From: Rivularia sp034931125
Lineage (GTDB): Bacteria > Cyanobacteriota > Cyanobacteriia > Cyanobacteriales > Nostocaceae
DNA length: 64,000 nucleotides
Direction: 5' to 3'
Assembly: GCF_034931125.1 (NCBI RefSeq)
Contig: NZ_JAYGHM010000013.1
Coordinates: forward strand, 1 to 64,000
This document shows, in pieces, positions 52,403 through 60,794 of this stretch. The translations under genes were made by a program, and so were the position numbers. The notes under the pieces were generated by a model, which saw nothing but the letters and a program-made list of their open reading frames with translations, searched no databases and was not told the origin of the DNA. Every line of letters starts with the position of its first letter. The stretch's first letter is position 1.

Positions 52403-52922
52403 AACTGAGCGTTTAATTTTACGCGGATTTCAGCAATCAGATTTAGATGCTTACGCCGAAATGTGTGCTGATGAAGAAGTTATGCGTTATATCGGTACGG
52501 GGAAAGTCTTATCTCGTGCAGAATCTTGGCGCAGTATGGCAGCAATAATAGGTCATTGGTACTTACGGGAATATGGTTTATGGGCAGTGGAAGAACAGCA
52601 AAGCGGTGAAATGATTGGTAGAATCGGCTGTTGGAAACCAGAAGGTTGGATTGGATTTGAGATTGGATGGAGTTTACGACGGGCTTTTTGGGGACGTGGT
52701 TTTGCAACGGAAGCGGGACTCGCTTCGATTGATTTCGCTTTTACACAATTGCACCAATCTCATGTAATTAGTTTGATTCGTACAGATAATACAGCATCGA
52801 GAAGAGTCGCGGAGAAATTAAGAGAAAAATTGGAAGGAGAAACAGAAGTTTTGGGTAGCAAAGCGGTGATTTATGGAATTAGTCGAAAAGAGTGGGAGAA
52901 GTTACGAGTTAATAATTATTAA
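52383..52922 (+). CDS. GNAT-family acetyltransferase (RimJ/RimL type)
   Basis: 179 residues from ATG 52383 (a second ATG at 52386 is equally possible). ILKTERLILRGFQQSDLDAY starts the Acetyltransf_3 domain; GFEIGWSLRRAFWGRGFATEA is the coenzyme A-binding motif A, and FAFTQL/IRTDNTASRRVAEKL is the typical C-terminal region. It acetylates an N-terminal amine or small molecule. Its start overlaps the stop of the pentapeptide gene. Confidence 0.87.
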   Translation: MMIPILKTERLILRGFQQSDLDAYAEMCADEEVMRYIGTGKVLSRAESWRSMAAIIGHWYLREYGLWAVEEQQSGEMIGRIGCWKPEGWIGFEIGWSLRRAFWGRGFATEAGLASIDFAFTQLHQSHVISLIRTDNTASRRVAEKLREKLEGETEVLGSKAVIYGISRKEWEKLRVNNY

Positions 52923-52956
52923 TTTCCATCTTTGACCTTTAACCTATAGTCTTATT

Positions 52957-53523
52957 ATGACTCAAGCATCAAATCAAATCCGTTGGACAACTGCTGATTT
53001 AGAAGTTTTAGCATCTGACGAATGGAAACGTTACGAGATAATTGACGGGGAATTATTTGTGAGCCGCGCTCCACATATTGGTCATCAGGATTCTGGTGGT
53101 AATATTTATGTTGAATTACAAGTTTGGTCTAGAAAATCAGGTTTAGGTAAGGCATTATTTACTCCCGGAATTATATTTTCCGACGCTGATAATGTTATCT
53201 CTGATGTAGTCTGGATTAGTAACAAAAGATTAGCACAATTAGTTGATGATGAAGGTCATTTAACAGGTGCGCCAGAATTAATTGTTGAAGTTCTTTCTGC
53301 GGGGAATATAAACGAGAGACGCGACAAAGAAGCCAAATTAAAACTTTATTCTCTTCAAGGAGTTAGAGAATATTGGATCGTAAATTGGCGATTACAACAA
53401 ATAGAAGTTTACTGTCGTGAAAACGCTCAGTTGATGTTAGTTGCAACGCTGATGGAAAGCGATGAAATTACTTCGCCAATTTTACCAGGGTTTAATTGTA
53501 ATATTCAGCAGTTTTTCAATTGA
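52957..53523 (+). CDS. Uma2-family PD-(D/E)XK nuclease-like protein
   Basis: 188 residues. TTADLEVLASDEWKRYEIID, FVSRAPHIGHQD, FSDADNVISDVVWIS and LIVEVLSAGNINERRDKEAKLKLY (E ... K) give the fold, and LQGVREYWIVN is the family tail. It stands alone. The TTTGACC-type heptads 52927-52946 lie just before the ATG, as in front of bioF, so no clear ribosome-binding site is visible. Confidence 0.85.
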   Translation: MTQASNQIRWTTADLEVLASDEWKRYEIIDGELFVSRAPHIGHQDSGGNIYVELQVWSRKSGLGKALFTPGIIFSDADNVISDVVWISNKRLAQLVDDEGHLTGAPELIVEVLSAGNINERRDKEAKLKLYSLQGVREYWIVNWRLQQIEVYCRENAQLMLVATLMESDEITSPILPGFNCNIQQFFN

Positions 53524-53713
53524 TGTAGTATTTATAAAATATTTTTTTGAACATAAATAAGCTTAATTAGATAAGCTGGCTCAAACCTTTAAATGATTTA
53601 ATCCAAATTTTGCAATAGATTCCCCTCAATTTTCAACCTTCAGAGAGATTACATGATCAACCAGAACAGCGTAAGGTTCGCAATATACCTGATTTCATTA
53701 AAACGTGACAACA

Positions 53714-54061
53714 ATGGCAAACCTTAAACAACAAAAATGTGATGCCTGTACTGGTGATTCACCTGCTGTAACTGAGGAAGAGATCAACAAATTTCAGCAG
53801 GAAATTCCGCAATGGGATGTTAAGGAAGAAAACGGCGAAAAACGTTTAGAAAGAGTTTTCAAATTTTCCGATTTTAAATCGGCTTTGAATTTTACCAACA
53901 AAATCGGTGAAGAAGCAGAAAATCAAGAACATCACCCAGCTTTACTCACCGAATATGGCAAAGTAACTGTCATGTGGTGGACTCATGCCATCCAAGGTTT
54001 ACACCGTAACGATTTTATCATGGCAGCGAAAACAGACGAGATTTTCAATAAGTCGCATTAA
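53714..54061 (+). CDS. 4a-hydroxytetrahydrobiopterin dehydratase (PCD/DCoH)
   Basis: 115 residues from ATG 53714 (MANLKQQKC; a GTG nine bases earlier is possible). The signature EEAENQEHHPALL (two adjacent histidines and the following helix) and VMWWTHAIQGLHRND at the C-terminus match the pterin-4a-carbinolamine dehydratase family. These recycle pterin cofactor after hydroxylation; in cyanobacteria a link to photosystem or stress has been suggested, not shown here. N-terminal CDAC is unusual. Confidence 0.88.
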   Translation: MANLKQQKCDACTGDSPAVTEEEINKFQQEIPQWDVKEENGEKRLERVFKFSDFKSALNFTNKIGEEAENQEHHPALLTEYGKVTVMWWTHAIQGLHRNDFIMAAKTDEIFNKSH

Positions 54062-54102
54062 ATAAGTACAATTAACTAGTCACCGATCACTAATAATTGA
54101 TT

Positions 54103-54387
54103 ATGTCAAAAGCAACTTGGAATGGTGCAGTTATAGCCGAAAGCGATAAAACTGTTGTTGTAGAAGGAAATCATTACTTTCCCGCAGACGCGATCGATAA
54201 ACAGTATTTCAAGGAAAGCGATAAGCATACTTCTTGTCCTTGGAAAGGTACCGCTAACTATTACGACGTTGAAGTTAATGGAGAAGTCAATAAAGATGCT
54301 GCTTGGTATTATCCCAATGCAAAGGATAAAGCAAAAAATATTGAAGGTTATGTCGCTTTTTGGCGCGGTGTAAAAGTAGAAGCTTAG
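54103..54387 (+). CDS. DUF427 family protein
   Basis: 94 residues from ATG 54103 (MSKATWNGAVIAESDKTVVV). YFPADAIDKQYF, DKHTSCPWKGTANYYDV and WYYPNAKDKAKNIEGYVAFW are the DUF427 hallmarks. The family has no known function. It lies 41 bases after the dehydratase gene and in the same direction, so they may share a transcript. A hairpin follows the stop. Confidence 0.88.
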   Translation: MSKATWNGAVIAESDKTVVVEGNHYFPADAIDKQYFKESDKHTSCPWKGTANYYDVEVNGEVNKDAAWYYPNAKDKAKNIEGYVAFWRGVKVEA

Positions 54388-54407
54388 GATTAGTTATAAT
54401 TCTTGTG

Positions 54408-54429
54408 GGATGGGCTTCCTAGCCCGTCC
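54408..54429. terminator. Hairpin between the convergent DUF427 and znuA genes
   Basis: GGATGGGCT and AGCCCGTCC pair around TCCT (one G-T wobble). There is no clear U-tract on either side, so the termination role is tentative. Confidence 0.45.
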
Positions 54430-54445
54430 GAAGGTATTTCATTTA

Positions 54446-55417
54446 CTATTTCTGCACAGCTGTATACTCCCCTCCCAAGCCCTCCACAATGGCTTTAGTA
54501 TTAGCAATCAACATCTTCTGATAAGTATCGGCATTTGTTCCTTTTTCCCCCAACCCATCAGCATATAGTTTTTGATCGGAAACTTTTACATTCGCTTCTT
54601 GAGCAACTCTTTCAATCAGTTTGGGAGTATGGGTATTTTCAGCAAAAATTGTCGGTACGTTCTCTTGTTTAATTTCTTTTGAGAGTTCACCTATTCTCGC
54701 TGCTGTTGGTTCTACTTCAGTACTCAAACCTTCTATAGCTCCTTCATAACCAATGTTATATGCCTGTGTGTAGTAACTTAAAGCATCGTGAGTGGTAACT
54801 AATTTACGCTGAGTGACAGGTATTGTAGCTACATTTTGTTTAATCCAACTATCTATTTGTTTAATTTCTCCGGTCAATTTTTCGGCATTTGTTGCATATA
54901 GCTGAGCATTATCTGGGGAAACTTTTTCTAAATTATTACGAATAACTTTCACCATCTGAATCCCATTTTGAGGATTATGCCATACATGGGGGTCTGGTGC
55001 TTTTTCTGAGGAATGTTTTTCTTCTCCCTCATGGTCGTGTTCTTCCGCAATAATTGGTTTGGGAACCGCAAGTTCATGAACCGCAATTTTTGGGGCTGTA
55101 TTATCGCTAGCTTTAATTAACTGAATAATGCTGGGTTCAAAATCATAACCACCGTATAAAACCAAATTAGCCTGCTCGATCGCTTTCCGGTCTTCGGGTT
55201 TGGGTTGATACGTATGGGGGTCTTGACCTGCATCTACCAAACACTTCAAATCAACTGTTTGAGCCGCTATTTGTTTGGTTAAGTCGCATATTACGCTGGT
55301 TGTCGCAACCACTAAAGGACTCCCTGTTTCAGTGCTGCTGGTATTCACGGTTCGACTACAGCTAATTAAACCGATCGCGATTAATCCCGTAACTCTAAGA
55401 GGTATTTTCCTAAACAT
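54446..55417 (-). CDS. znuA: Zinc-type ABC transporter substrate-binding lipoprotein
   Basis: 323 residues from ATG 55417 (a TTG at 55429 is less likely). Lipoprotein signal with LISC (about residue 20). It belongs to the SBP_bac_9/TroA cluster: VVATTSVICDLTKQIA; AGQDPHTYQPKPED with a metal histidine; the charged loop EEHDHEGEEKHSSEK, histidine-rich as in zinc-binding ZnuA; DPHVWHNPQNG; THDALSYYTQ; and FAENTHTP. It captures zinc in the periplasm for the permease encoded divergently. Mn-type SBPs lack the long His-rich loop, so zinc is favoured. Divergent from znuC, with Zur/Fur-like boxes between. Confidence 0.85.
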   Translation of the reverse strand: MFRKIPLRVTGLIAIGLISCSRTVNTSSTETGSPLVVATTSVICDLTKQIAAQTVDLKCLVDAGQDPHTYQPKPEDRKAIEQANLVLYGGYDFEPSIIQLIKASDNTAPKIAVHELAVPKPIIAEEHDHEGEEKHSSEKAPDPHVWHNPQNGIQMVKVIRNNLEKVSPDNAQLYATNAEKLTGEIKQIDSWIKQNVATIPVTQRKLVTTHDALSYYTQAYNIGYEGAIEGLSTEVEPTAARIGELSKEIKQENVPTIFAENTHTPKLIERVAQEANVKVSDQKLYADGLGEKGTNADTYQKMLIANTKAIVEGLGGEYTAVQK

Positions 55418-55442
55418 CGATCGCAACAACTGTATACTAAAA

Positions 55443-55457
55443 TGATAATCGTTATCA
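55443..55457. promoter_or_regulatory. Zur/Fur-like operator before znuA
   Basis: TGATAATCGTTATCA, a palindrome of the cyanobacterial Zur (and Fur) type, 26 bases upstream of the znuA ATG. A zinc-loaded Zur should repress here. Inference from consensus and target. Confidence 0.75.
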
Positions 55458-55500
55458 TATACTAGCTATTGCGCTATGGGAAGTAGCTTTTTAGCATAAA

Positions 55501-55515
55501 TAATAATCATTATCA
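55501..55515. promoter_or_regulatory. Zur/Fur-like operator before znuC
   Basis: TAATAATCATTATCA, close to the same palindrome, 15 bases upstream of the znuC start and just before the AGGAG ribosome-binding site. The paired sites explain coordinated control of both arms. Confidence 0.7.
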
Positions 55516-55529
55516 TGTAGGAGAAAACA

Positions 55530-56264
55530 GTGTTAGAAGTAGAGGGTTTGGACGTAGATTATCGGGGTAAAGTAGCTATTGAAGATGTCAGCTTTCGCGT
55601 TTCTTGCGGACAGATGGTTGGTGTAATCGGCCCAAATGGTGCGGGTAAAAGTACTTTAGTAAAAGCAATACTAGGTTTAATTCCTTCCACGGGTGGAATT
55701 GTCAAATTTCGTAATTGTCCTGTGAAAAAGCAGTTGAATTCAATCGCTTACGTACCTCAAAGAACTCAAGTAGATTGGGAATATCCGATTACGGTGCTTC
55801 GGGTAGTGATGATGGCTCGTACTGCAAGTACGGGTTGGTTTCGTCAGCCAAATTGTAAGTCAAAACAAATCGTTAAATCTGCGTTGCAGAGAGTGGGGAT
55901 GTGGGATTTACGTTCCCGTCAAATTGGTGAATTATCTGGGGGACAGCAGCAGCGAGTATTTTTAGCTAGAGCTTTAGCACAGCAAGCAGATTTATTTTTT
56001 TTTGACGAGCCATTTGTAGGGATTGATAAACGTACTGAAGATATTATGTTTGATATTTTCAACGAATTAAAGCGGGATGGTAAAATTTTAATTTTAATTA
56101 CTCACGATTTGGGTAATACCTTAACAAAATGCGATTATTTATTATTATTAAATAAACATATTATTGCCGATGGTTCTCTTCAGGAAGTAATTACAAATGA
56201 AAATTTACAGCGAGCTTATGGAAACAATCTTTTGTTTTTAAATAGAGAACAGAAACCAGCTTAG
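55530..56264 (+). CDS. znuC: Zinc-type ABC transporter ATP-binding protein
   Basis: 244 residues, starting at GTG 55530 after TAGGAGAAAAC. ABC motifs: Walker A GPNGAGKS (35-42), Q-loop VPQRTQVDWE, signature LSGGQQQRV, Walker B LFFFDEPF and H-switch ILITHD. It powers import by the permease at 56598. The YDxx-type Q-loop region and neighbours match ZnuC/MntA subunits; the metal is inferred from the linked SBP and boxes. It is followed by a 330-base repeat stretch before the permease gene. Confidence 0.86.
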   Translation: MLEVEGLDVDYRGKVAIEDVSFRVSCGQMVGVIGPNGAGKSTLVKAILGLIPSTGGIVKFRNCPVKKQLNSIAYVPQRTQVDWEYPITVLRVVMMARTASTGWFRQPNCKSKQIVKSALQRVGMWDLRSRQIGELSGGQQQRVFLARALAQQADLFFFDEPFVGIDKRTEDIMFDIFNELKRDGKILILITHDLGNTLTKCDYLLLLNKHIIADGSLQEVITNENLQRAYGNNLLFLNREQKPA

Positions 56265-56314
56265 TCAATTATCAATTAAGTAGGTGGGTAGAAATAATTC
56301 AACCTCAAAACCCG

Positions 56315-56570
56315 AGCCATACTCCCAATTACCAATTACCAATTCCCAATTCCCAATTCCCAATTCCCTACTCCCTACTCCCAATTCCGAATTCCCTACT
56401 CCCTACTCCCTACTCCCTACTCCCAATTCCGAACTCCCTACTNNNNNNNNNNNNNNNNNNNNNNNNNNNNNNNNNNNNNNNNNNNNNNNNNNNNNNNNNN
56501 NNNNNNNNNNNNNNNNNNNNNNNNNNNNACTCCCTACTCCCTACTCCCTACTCCCTACTCCTAATTACGA
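56315..56570 (+). repeat. CCCAATT / CTCCCTA heptad array with assembly gap (N 56443-56528)
   Basis: AATTACC and AATTCCC units give way to CTCCCTA units, interrupted by 86 N. The array lies between znuC and znuB, within the transport operon, so its true length is unknown. Its units are seven bases long. Confidence 0.9.
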
Positions 56571-56597
56571 TTTTCAACACCAACCTACTTATTCATC

Positions 56598-57479
56598 ATG
56601 TTTAATTTGCTATTGGAACCGCTAAGTTTTGGATTTATGCGAGATGCTTTATTTATTGCGATTAGCTTGGGTATTCTCTGCTCTGTTGTCGGCTCTTATC
56701 TGATAGTACAGCGTCAAGGAATACTTGGTGATGTGATTGCTCATGCTGTATTACCCGGACTTGCGATCGCCATGTTTTTTGGTGTTGATATTTTCTTAGG
56801 TGCGTTTATTTCCGGGACTTTCAGCACTTTTGTAATTGCTTGGATCGAGTCACAGTCTCGCGTCAGTGTTGATGCAGCGATGGCTTTGGTTTTTTCTGGT
56901 TTTTTAGCTTTGGGTATCATGCTAATTAGCGTCTTGAAAACTAAAGTTGATTTACATCATTTTTTATTTGGCGATATTTTAGGAGTTACCACAGATGACG
57001 TTTGGCGGACTTTAATAATTACATTTGTTACCTTATTTTTAGTTAAATTTTGTTATAAAGAATTGCTGTTTTACACTTTTGACCCATTAGGCGCACAAGC
57101 AAGCGGACTACCGACAAATATTATCAAATTTGGTTTAACAGCAGCAATTACATTAACAATTATTGCGAGTATGCAGGCTGTGGGAGTAGTATTAGTAATT
57201 TCTCTATTAATTGGACCTGGAGTTACAGCTTATTTGCTAGTTAAAGAGTTACATCAAATGATGATTTTAGGTTCGATAATTGGTATTATTGGTAGCGTCG
57301 GCGGTTTATATATCAGTTATTATCAAAATGTACCTTCAGGAGCATCAATTGTATTGGTTATCTGCGGATTATTTTTATTAGCTTTGTTATTTAGTCCAAC
57401 TCAGGGTATATTAACTCGTCCTAGAAATAAAAATCGTTCCGGAAGAGTTTTGCAGCAAGTTACATTAAAGCGCAGGTGA
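56598..57479 (+). CDS. znuB: Zinc-type ABC transporter permease
   Basis: 293 residues with about eight or nine hydrophobic helices of the ABC-3 family: SFGFMRDALFIAISLGILCS, QGILGDVIAHAVLPGLAIAM (the substrate-path motif), LFGDILGVTTDDVW and a C-terminal GLFLLALLFSPTQG. It forms the membrane channel for the periplasmic zinc-binding protein and the ATPase. The start ATG is preceded by a CCTACTTATTCATC repeat-derived leader, so the ribosome-binding site is weak. Confidence 0.87.
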   Translation: MFNLLLEPLSFGFMRDALFIAISLGILCSVVGSYLIVQRQGILGDVIAHAVLPGLAIAMFFGVDIFLGAFISGTFSTFVIAWIESQSRVSVDAAMALVFSGFLALGIMLISVLKTKVDLHHFLFGDILGVTTDDVWRTLIITFVTLFLVKFCYKELLFYTFDPLGAQASGLPTNIIKFGLTAAITLTIIASMQAVGVVLVISLLIGPGVTAYLLVKELHQMMILGSIIGIIGSVGGLYISYYQNVPSGASIVLVICGLFLLALLFSPTQGILTRPRNKNRSGRVLQQVTLKRR

Positions 57480-57504
57480 AATCTATAGTTGTAAATTTTT
57501 CTAG

Positions 57505-57525
57505 TTCCCAGGCTCAGCCTGGGAA
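57505..57525. terminator. Perfect GC hairpin after znuB
   Basis: TTCCCAGGCT-C-AGCCTGGGAA, ten paired bases with a one-base loop, 25 bases after the znuB stop. A second stem GGCTTTGAGGCTCTGCC follows. The perfect palindrome resembles cyanobacterial REP-type units; its U-tract is weak. Confidence 0.55.
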
Positions 57526-58038
57526 ATAAGGCTTTGAGGCTCTGCCTTTTATATTATTTTATTCCTAACTATAATCTGTCATTTCGTTTCATCTGTTACT
57601 AAAATAATTTTGTTTCTATTGTATGAGGATTAGTTGTTTAAATAAACAGGATGCTACTAGTCACTTGACAAAATTTTCAGCTTGAAGTAACCTTTCGATA
57701 TATTGGAAATACCTATACTGATTCATATATAGGTAAAACAATTTCCGGTTTATTTCCTAACACCTGAAAACTCGTCAAAAGCTCATAACCGTATCTTGTA
57801 AAATTTGTATCTACCTAATTATTAGTTGTGAGAAAAGAAACTAATACCTTAATTTTGATTGTGTTAACGTAATTAGAAATTGATTGCGGATTATTTTATG
57901 GAAAAAGGAACAACATTTCTTTTTTATAGTCTGTATTGTCTAATCATCAGCAAAAAGTAACTTTAAAGGATGATATTAACCGTCCAATACCCGAAAAAAT
58001 CAGCTAACTTTGGGTAAGTTAGACAGTAGTTAAAAAGT
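57526..58038. other. Intergenic region, mostly AT-rich
   Basis: About 510 bases upstream of the kinase-FGE gene. I see no gene. It probably contains that gene's promoter. TAGTTAAAAAGT ahead of the ATG gives no good ribosome-binding site. Confidence 0.5.
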
Positions 58039-59862
58039 ATGAAAATCTGCCAGAATCCTGACTGTTCTAATCCTTTTAATGTAAGTGGTAATCGGTTTTG
58101 CGTTGGTTGTGGTGCGAATAATTTTGGCGATCTATTAAGAAATCGTTACCGTGTCAAAAGGTTATTGGGTACGGGTGGTTTTGGTAGAACTTACGAAGCG
58201 CAAGATTTAGATCGACTTGATGCTGCTTGTGTTGTCAAGCAGTTTATTCGAGAATCTCAAGGAACAACAGCTCGTGCTAAAGCAGCGCAACTTTTTCGTC
58301 AGGAAGCCAAACGTTTGTTTGAATTGGGGGAAAATCATTCGCAAATTCCCCGTTTGGTAGCTTATTTTGAACAAGGTACCTGTATGTATTTGGTACAGGA
58401 ATTTATTGATGGGGATAACTTGTATCAAGAGTTGCAGCGAGAAGCTTTTAGCGAAACCCAAATTTGGCAAGTTTTAACCGATTTACTTCCGGTTTTAGAG
58501 TTTATCCATCAGCGTCAAGTAATTCATCGTGATATCAAACCCGAAAATATTATTCGTCGGGCTAGTGATGGTAAATTAGTTTTGATTGACTTTGGTGGTG
58601 CGAAACAAGTTACACAAAATAACTTAGCGCAGAAAGGTACGGGAATTTACACCTTGGGTTATGCAGCAGCAGAACAAATGGCGGGTTATGCTTGTGCAGC
58701 TAGCGATTTATATGCTTTAGGTGCAACCTGCGTGCGGTTGTTAACTGGCTGTTTAGTCAAACAGGATGAGCATGGAAATGTTTACGATCCAATTTATGAC
58801 CCAATTAATGGAAGATGGTTATGGCGAGAATATTTAGCCACCGTTAATATTACAGTTAGTCATAAATTGACGCGAATCCTGAATAAGTTACTCAAGCATT
58901 TTGTGCGGGAAAGGTATCAATCAGCAGCCGACGTGCTGTTAGATGTGAAGGATATTTTATTGTATGATGCGACTCCTTTTAATATTCCGAATGCGACTTC
59001 CGTTTCCCTATCGGGGAAAGACGAAATATCTCTTTTACACAATTTTCAATTTGACACAATTACTGTAGATAAATACGCAAATATAGTTAATCGCGATCGC
59101 CTTTCTGCGGAATATTTTGTGCAAGAGTTGGATAATGGCATAAATCTGGAAATGGTATACCTTTGTGGAGGTACTTTTATGATGGGTTCCCCAGAATCTC
59201 AAGGTTATGATAGCGAACATCCCCAACATTTTGTGACTATCAAGCCTTTATTTATGAGTAAATTTGCGATTACTCAAGCGCAATGGTTAGCAGTAGCGAA
59301 ACTACCCCAAGTAAAACATTCATTAAATCCAGAGCCATCTTATTTTAAAGGTGATTCGCACCCCGTAGAGCAGATATCCTGGCATGAAGCGGTGGAATTT
59401 TGCGTCCGGTTATCGAACTATACAGGAAAAGAATATCGTTTACCCAGCGAAGCGGAATGGGAATATGCTTGTCGTGCGAATACAATTACACCTTTCCATT
59501 TTGGGGATACTATCACTTCTGATTTGGTAAACCATGATGGAAACTATACCTATGGGTTAGCACCGAAAGGTAAATACCGTCAAGGGACTACACCCGTCGG
59601 AAAATTTCCTCCCAACGCTTTGGGACTGTACGATATGCATGGGAATGTGTGGGAATGGTGCGCCGATTCGTGGCACGATAGCTATCATAATGCTCCTTGT
59701 GACGGTAGAGTTTGGCATGAAGGGGGGGAGAAAATGCGAGTTATGCGCGGTGGTTCGTGGTTCAACGTTCCTCGCTTTTGTCGTAGTGCTTTGAGGTATA
59801 AAGGTGAGTCAACTTTGCGGGATGTTTTTATTGGTTTGCGGGTTGTAAGTGATGCGAAGTAG
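58039..59862 (+). CDS. Serine/threonine protein kinase fused to a formylglycine-generating-enzyme-like domain
   Basis: 607 residues. An N-terminal zinc ribbon (CQNPDC ... CVGCG, 4-20) leads to a kinase (32-300) with glycine loop GTGGFGRTYEA, K in CVVKQF, HRDIKPENI and LIDFGGAK. A linker (300-365) joins a SUMF1/FGE-sulfatase domain (about 370-605): FMMGSPESQ, YRLPSEAEWEYACRA, MHGNVWEWCADSW, RGGSWF and a GLRVV end. The FGE-type domain in such proteins usually acts as binding or C-type lectin-like output, not as a sulfatase activator. Kinase motifs look complete. It has a terminator downstream. Possible partner or target not visible. Confidence 0.88.
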   Translation: MKICQNPDCSNPFNVSGNRFCVGCGANNFGDLLRNRYRVKRLLGTGGFGRTYEAQDLDRLDAACVVKQFIRESQGTTARAKAAQLFRQEAKRLFELGENHSQIPRLVAYFEQGTCMYLVQEFIDGDNLYQELQREAFSETQIWQVLTDLLPVLEFIHQRQVIHRDIKPENIIRRASDGKLVLIDFGGAKQVTQNNLAQKGTGIYTLGYAAAEQMAGYACAASDLYALGATCVRLLTGCLVKQDEHGNVYDPIYDPINGRWLWREYLATVNITVSHKLTRILNKLLKHFVRERYQSAADVLLDVKDILLYDATPFNIPNATSVSLSGKDEISLLHNFQFDTITVDKYANIVNRDRLSAEYFVQELDNGINLEMVYLCGGTFMMGSPESQGYDSEHPQHFVTIKPLFMSKFAITQAQWLAVAKLPQVKHSLNPEPSYFKGDSHPVEQISWHEAVEFCVRLSNYTGKEYRLPSEAEWEYACRANTITPFHFGDTITSDLVNHDGNYTYGLAPKGKYRQGTTPVGKFPPNALGLYDMHGNVWEWCADSWHDSYHNAPCDGRVWHEGGEKMRVMRGGSWFNVPRFCRSALRYKGESTLRDVFIGLRVVSDAK

Positions 59863-59885
59863 ATTGAGATTATAAAAAAAATCAA

Positions 59886-59922
59886 AAAACCTCTCCTTCT
59901 AATATAGGAAAGGTTTTACTGC
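59886..59922 (+). terminator. Terminator of the kinase-FGE gene
   Basis: AAAACCTCTCCT and AGGAAAGGTTTT pair with one mismatch around TCTAATAT, about 24 bases after the stop; TTTTACTG follows. It could work in both directions. Confidence 0.65.
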
Positions 59923-60032
59923 TATCCCGGTGAAAGATTACCTATCTGAGTGAGCAGGGAGTAGGGCGGAAGAAATTACATTGGTAATCTTAAACCAAGA
60001 AGGGAGTAATTCAAACAATGCATTATATTAAT

Positions 60033-60521
60033 TTACAAATTTCTAACCTTGGCAATTACATCAAGTAATTTTCGCGCTTCAGTTGTTCTACCTTGCTTTT
60101 GATATAGTTGAGCAGCTTTTTGTAAATCTGTTATTGCTCCTTGTTTGTCTCCTGAGTATGCACGAGCAAGACCCCGATTGTTGTACGCTTCACCATAATT
60201 GGGATTAAGTTGTATGGCTTTCGTATAATCATCTATTGCTAGTTGATAATCTTTTAATTCATAACGAGCAAGACCCCGATTGTAATAGGCTTGCTCATAT
60301 TTAGGATCAATTTCTATGGCTTTAGTATAATCAGCGATCGCCAATTGATAATCTTTTAACCCAAGTCGAGCAGTCCCTCGGTTGTAGTAGGCTTGGGTAT
60401 AATTGGGGTCAATTTCTATCGCTTTATTGTAATCAGCGATTTCTCCTTGATAATCTTTTAATTGATAACGAGCAAGACCCCGATTGTAGTAAGCTTTAGT
60501 ATATTTGGAATCGAGATCTAA
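60033..60521 (-). pseudogene. 5'-truncated TPR-repeat gene
   Basis: A TPR array in one frame: YYNRGLARYQLKDY, DYNKAIEIDPNYTQAYYNRG, LAIADYTKAIEIDP, then more repeats to residue end VRNL. The tract reaches the first recognisable repeat residue (LDLDSKYTKAYYNRG) at about 60521 with no start codon, after which unrelated DNA begins. An ATG at 60344 gives 103 residues, but would cut the first repeats, so a broken gene is more likely. TPR proteins mediate protein-protein contact. The N-terminal part, perhaps a kinase or signal sequence, is lost at the junction near 60515. Confidence 0.7.
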
Positions 60522-60679
60522 TTGTTGCCAACCCCATAGATCAAATTGGTAGCGGTTTCGGGAGCGATACGAATAAGGCTATATATATAGATAAGCAAGG
60601 AAAAGAAGTTGAAATTCCCATGTGTTCTAAATTGGAAATGGCTCATCGGATATTAGATTTGGTTAATTATTCTCAGTAG
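60515..60679 (+). pseudogene. 3' fragment of coaBC (phosphopantothenoylcysteine synthetase/decarboxylase)
   Basis: 55 codons of open frame in the + direction: DLIVANPIDQIGSGFGSDTN, then KAIYIDKQGKEVEIPMCSKL, EMAHRILDL and TAG at 60677-60679. VANPID ... GFGSDTN ... SKLE(M)AxRIL is the C-terminal end of the CoaB domain that uses CTP to ligate cysteine to phosphopantothenate. The other 350 or so residues are missing. The fragment is abutted on the opposite side by the TPR fragment, so it is not functional alone. There must be a complete copy elsewhere if the pathway works. Confidence 0.65.
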
Positions 60680-60794
60680 ATTGATCGGGAAAGTTGGACT
60701 TGACAAAAATTATATTATGTGATTTTAAATATTGTGTATAGCCTTCTCCTAAAGCTAAAGGGTTGAAACTGTTAAATAGGAGTTTATATAATAA

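Noticed and set aside
56315..56570. CRISPR-like regular repeats between znuC and znuB
   Set aside because: Units are seven bases with no spacers; these are cyanobacterial short tandem repeats, not a CRISPR array.
59700..59862. Diversity-generating retroelement variable region in the FGE domain
   Set aside because: The RGGSW...RS tail looks similar, but no template repeat or DGR-type reverse transcriptase is in the window, and adenine-rich AAY codons are few.
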